From NCBI RefSeq assembly GCF_014218295.1, contig NZ_AP023287.1:124001-188000 (forward strand): 64,000 nucleotides of DNA, in the 5' to 3' direction. The stretch is from Mycolicibacterium litorale. Lineage in GTDB: Bacteria; Actinomycetota; Actinomycetes; Mycobacteriales; Mycobacteriaceae. A program made the position numbers and the translations under genes. Positions 63,462 to 64,000 of the stretch are shown piece by piece. Under the pieces are notes generated by a model, which had not been told where the DNA came from, made no database searches, and saw nothing but the letters and a program-made list of their open reading frames with translations. Position 1 is the first letter of the stretch, and every line of letters starts with the position of its first letter.

Positions 63462-64000
63462 TCGACGGGGCAGGCGATGACGCTCACGGTGTCGGCGGCC
63501 AGCGCCTCCCGCAGCGTGGGCAGCAACTCGTCGGCCGATGAGATGCGATAGCCGCGTGCGCCGAAACTCTCTGCGTACGAGACGAAGTCGGGGTTGCCGA
63601 AACGGGTGTCGACGTTGTGGCCGATCTCCAGGTCCATCTTCCAGCTGATGAGTCCGTACGCGTCGTCCACCCAGACGAGGATCACCATCGGCGTGCCGAC
63701 GCGCAACGCGGTCTCGATCTCCTGCGAGTTCATCAGGAACGACCCGTCGCCGGTCGCGACAAGCACCCTCGCCGACGGTCGGGCGATCTTCGCGGCAATC
63801 GCTCCCGGGACCGTCCACGCCATCGTCGACAGGCCGTTGGAGATCAGGCAGGTGTTCGGCTCATAGGTCGGATACAGCCGGGCCATCCACATCTTCAGCG
63901 CGCCCGTGTCGACGAGCGCGATGTCGTCGCGGGCCAGCGCCGCGCGGGTGTCCGCGACGATGCGCGCGGGCGCCAACGGGAAGCTGTCATCGGTGCGGCC
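63401..64000 (-). CDS. thiamine-diphosphate enzyme, acetolactate-synthase-like (N-terminal part cut by window)
   Basis: About 200 C-terminal residues are present; the frame runs off the window end. The ThDP signature ATGDGSFLMNSQEIETALRV (GDG...N-type motif) and NGLSTMAWTVPGAIAAKIAR belong to the pyrophosphate domain of acetolactate synthase-like decarboxylases/synthases. The presence of VIACPVDYRANSALIASLG at the end also fits AlsS/IlvB-like proteins. The reaction cannot be fixed without the first two domains. Confidence 0.8.
   Translation of the reverse strand, partial: GRTDDSFPLAPARIVADTRAALARDDIALVDTGALKMWMARLYPTYEPNTCLISNGLSTMAWTVPGAIAAKIARPSARVLVATGDGSFLMNSQEIETALRVGTPMVILVWVDDAYGLISWKMDLEIGHNVDTRFGNPDFVSYAESFGARGYRISSADELLPTLREALAADTVSVIACPVDYRANSALIASLGDLDESWS

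Overview
The window is high-GC actinobacterial DNA, dense and often translationally coupled, with many GTG/TTG starts. Its gene order follows, from memory, the M. tuberculosis stretch Rv0163 to Rv0205: thioesterase and TB18.5 homologues, the mce1 locus, pirin, sigG, monoacylglycerol lipase, Rv0184/Rv0185, an O-methyltransferase, ilvD, ricR, an L,D-transpeptidase, zmp1, Rv0199/Rv0200, mmpL11, Rv0203, Rv0204c and Rv0205. Blocks absent from that order (two-component systems, NDMA-type alcohol dehydrogenase, MoxR/DUF58 cluster, extra haemophore) point to a fast-growing Mycobacterium (Mycolicibacterium type). No tRNA, rRNA, CRISPR array, IS element or prophage was seen.

Region 1 (1-17256): a cut-off hotdog thioesterase and an SRPBCC protein, then a roughly 800-bp accessory insert (a 114-aa orphan gene plus a hairpin-rich stretch with a 101-bp direct repeat), then the mce1 system. 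The latter has the divergent GntR regulator mce1R, fadD5, yrbE1A/B, mce1A-F and four Mce-associated membrane proteins. Together they form an ABC-type importer for long-chain or mycolic lipids; fadD5 activates fatty acids and yrbE proteins form the permease.

Region 2 (17270-28972): a DUF1275 membrane protein, a fructosamine-kinase-like protein, a secreted protein with acidic tandem repeats, a surface acyltransferase and a phosphodiester-glycosidase-like secreted protein, a small GlsB/YeaQ membrane protein, a sorbosone-dehydrogenase-like lipoprotein, pirin, a MarR regulator and an NDMA-dependent alcohol dehydrogenase with a KstR-like box in front.

Region 3 (29122-41373): sigG-type sigma factor divergent from a monoacylglycerol lipase, a lipoprotein hydrolase lacking its serine, Rv0184/Rv0185 homologues, O-methyltransferase, SRPBCC protein, a TetR/nitroreductase divergent pair with two matching operators, a class III aminotransferase beside an internally deleted MFS transporter, ilvD, and a copper module (DUF305 lipoprotein plus ricR) under a CsoR-type palindrome.

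Region 4 (41545-54021): L,D-transpeptidase, a five-gene MoxR/DUF58/DUF4129 operon, zmp1, the Mce accessory genes omamA/omamB, a CoA-binding protein, and mmpL11 coupled to an HTH-like protein. Two near-identical long hairpins terminate convergent gene pairs here.

Region 5 (54335-64000): two haemophore-like secreted proteins, a PrrA/PrrB-like two-component system, DUF3054 and UPF0104 membrane proteins, an AI-2E family permease, an ECF sigma factor without visible anti-sigma, a TrcR/TrcS-like two-component system, and the C-terminal part of a thiamine-diphosphate enzyme cut by the window end.
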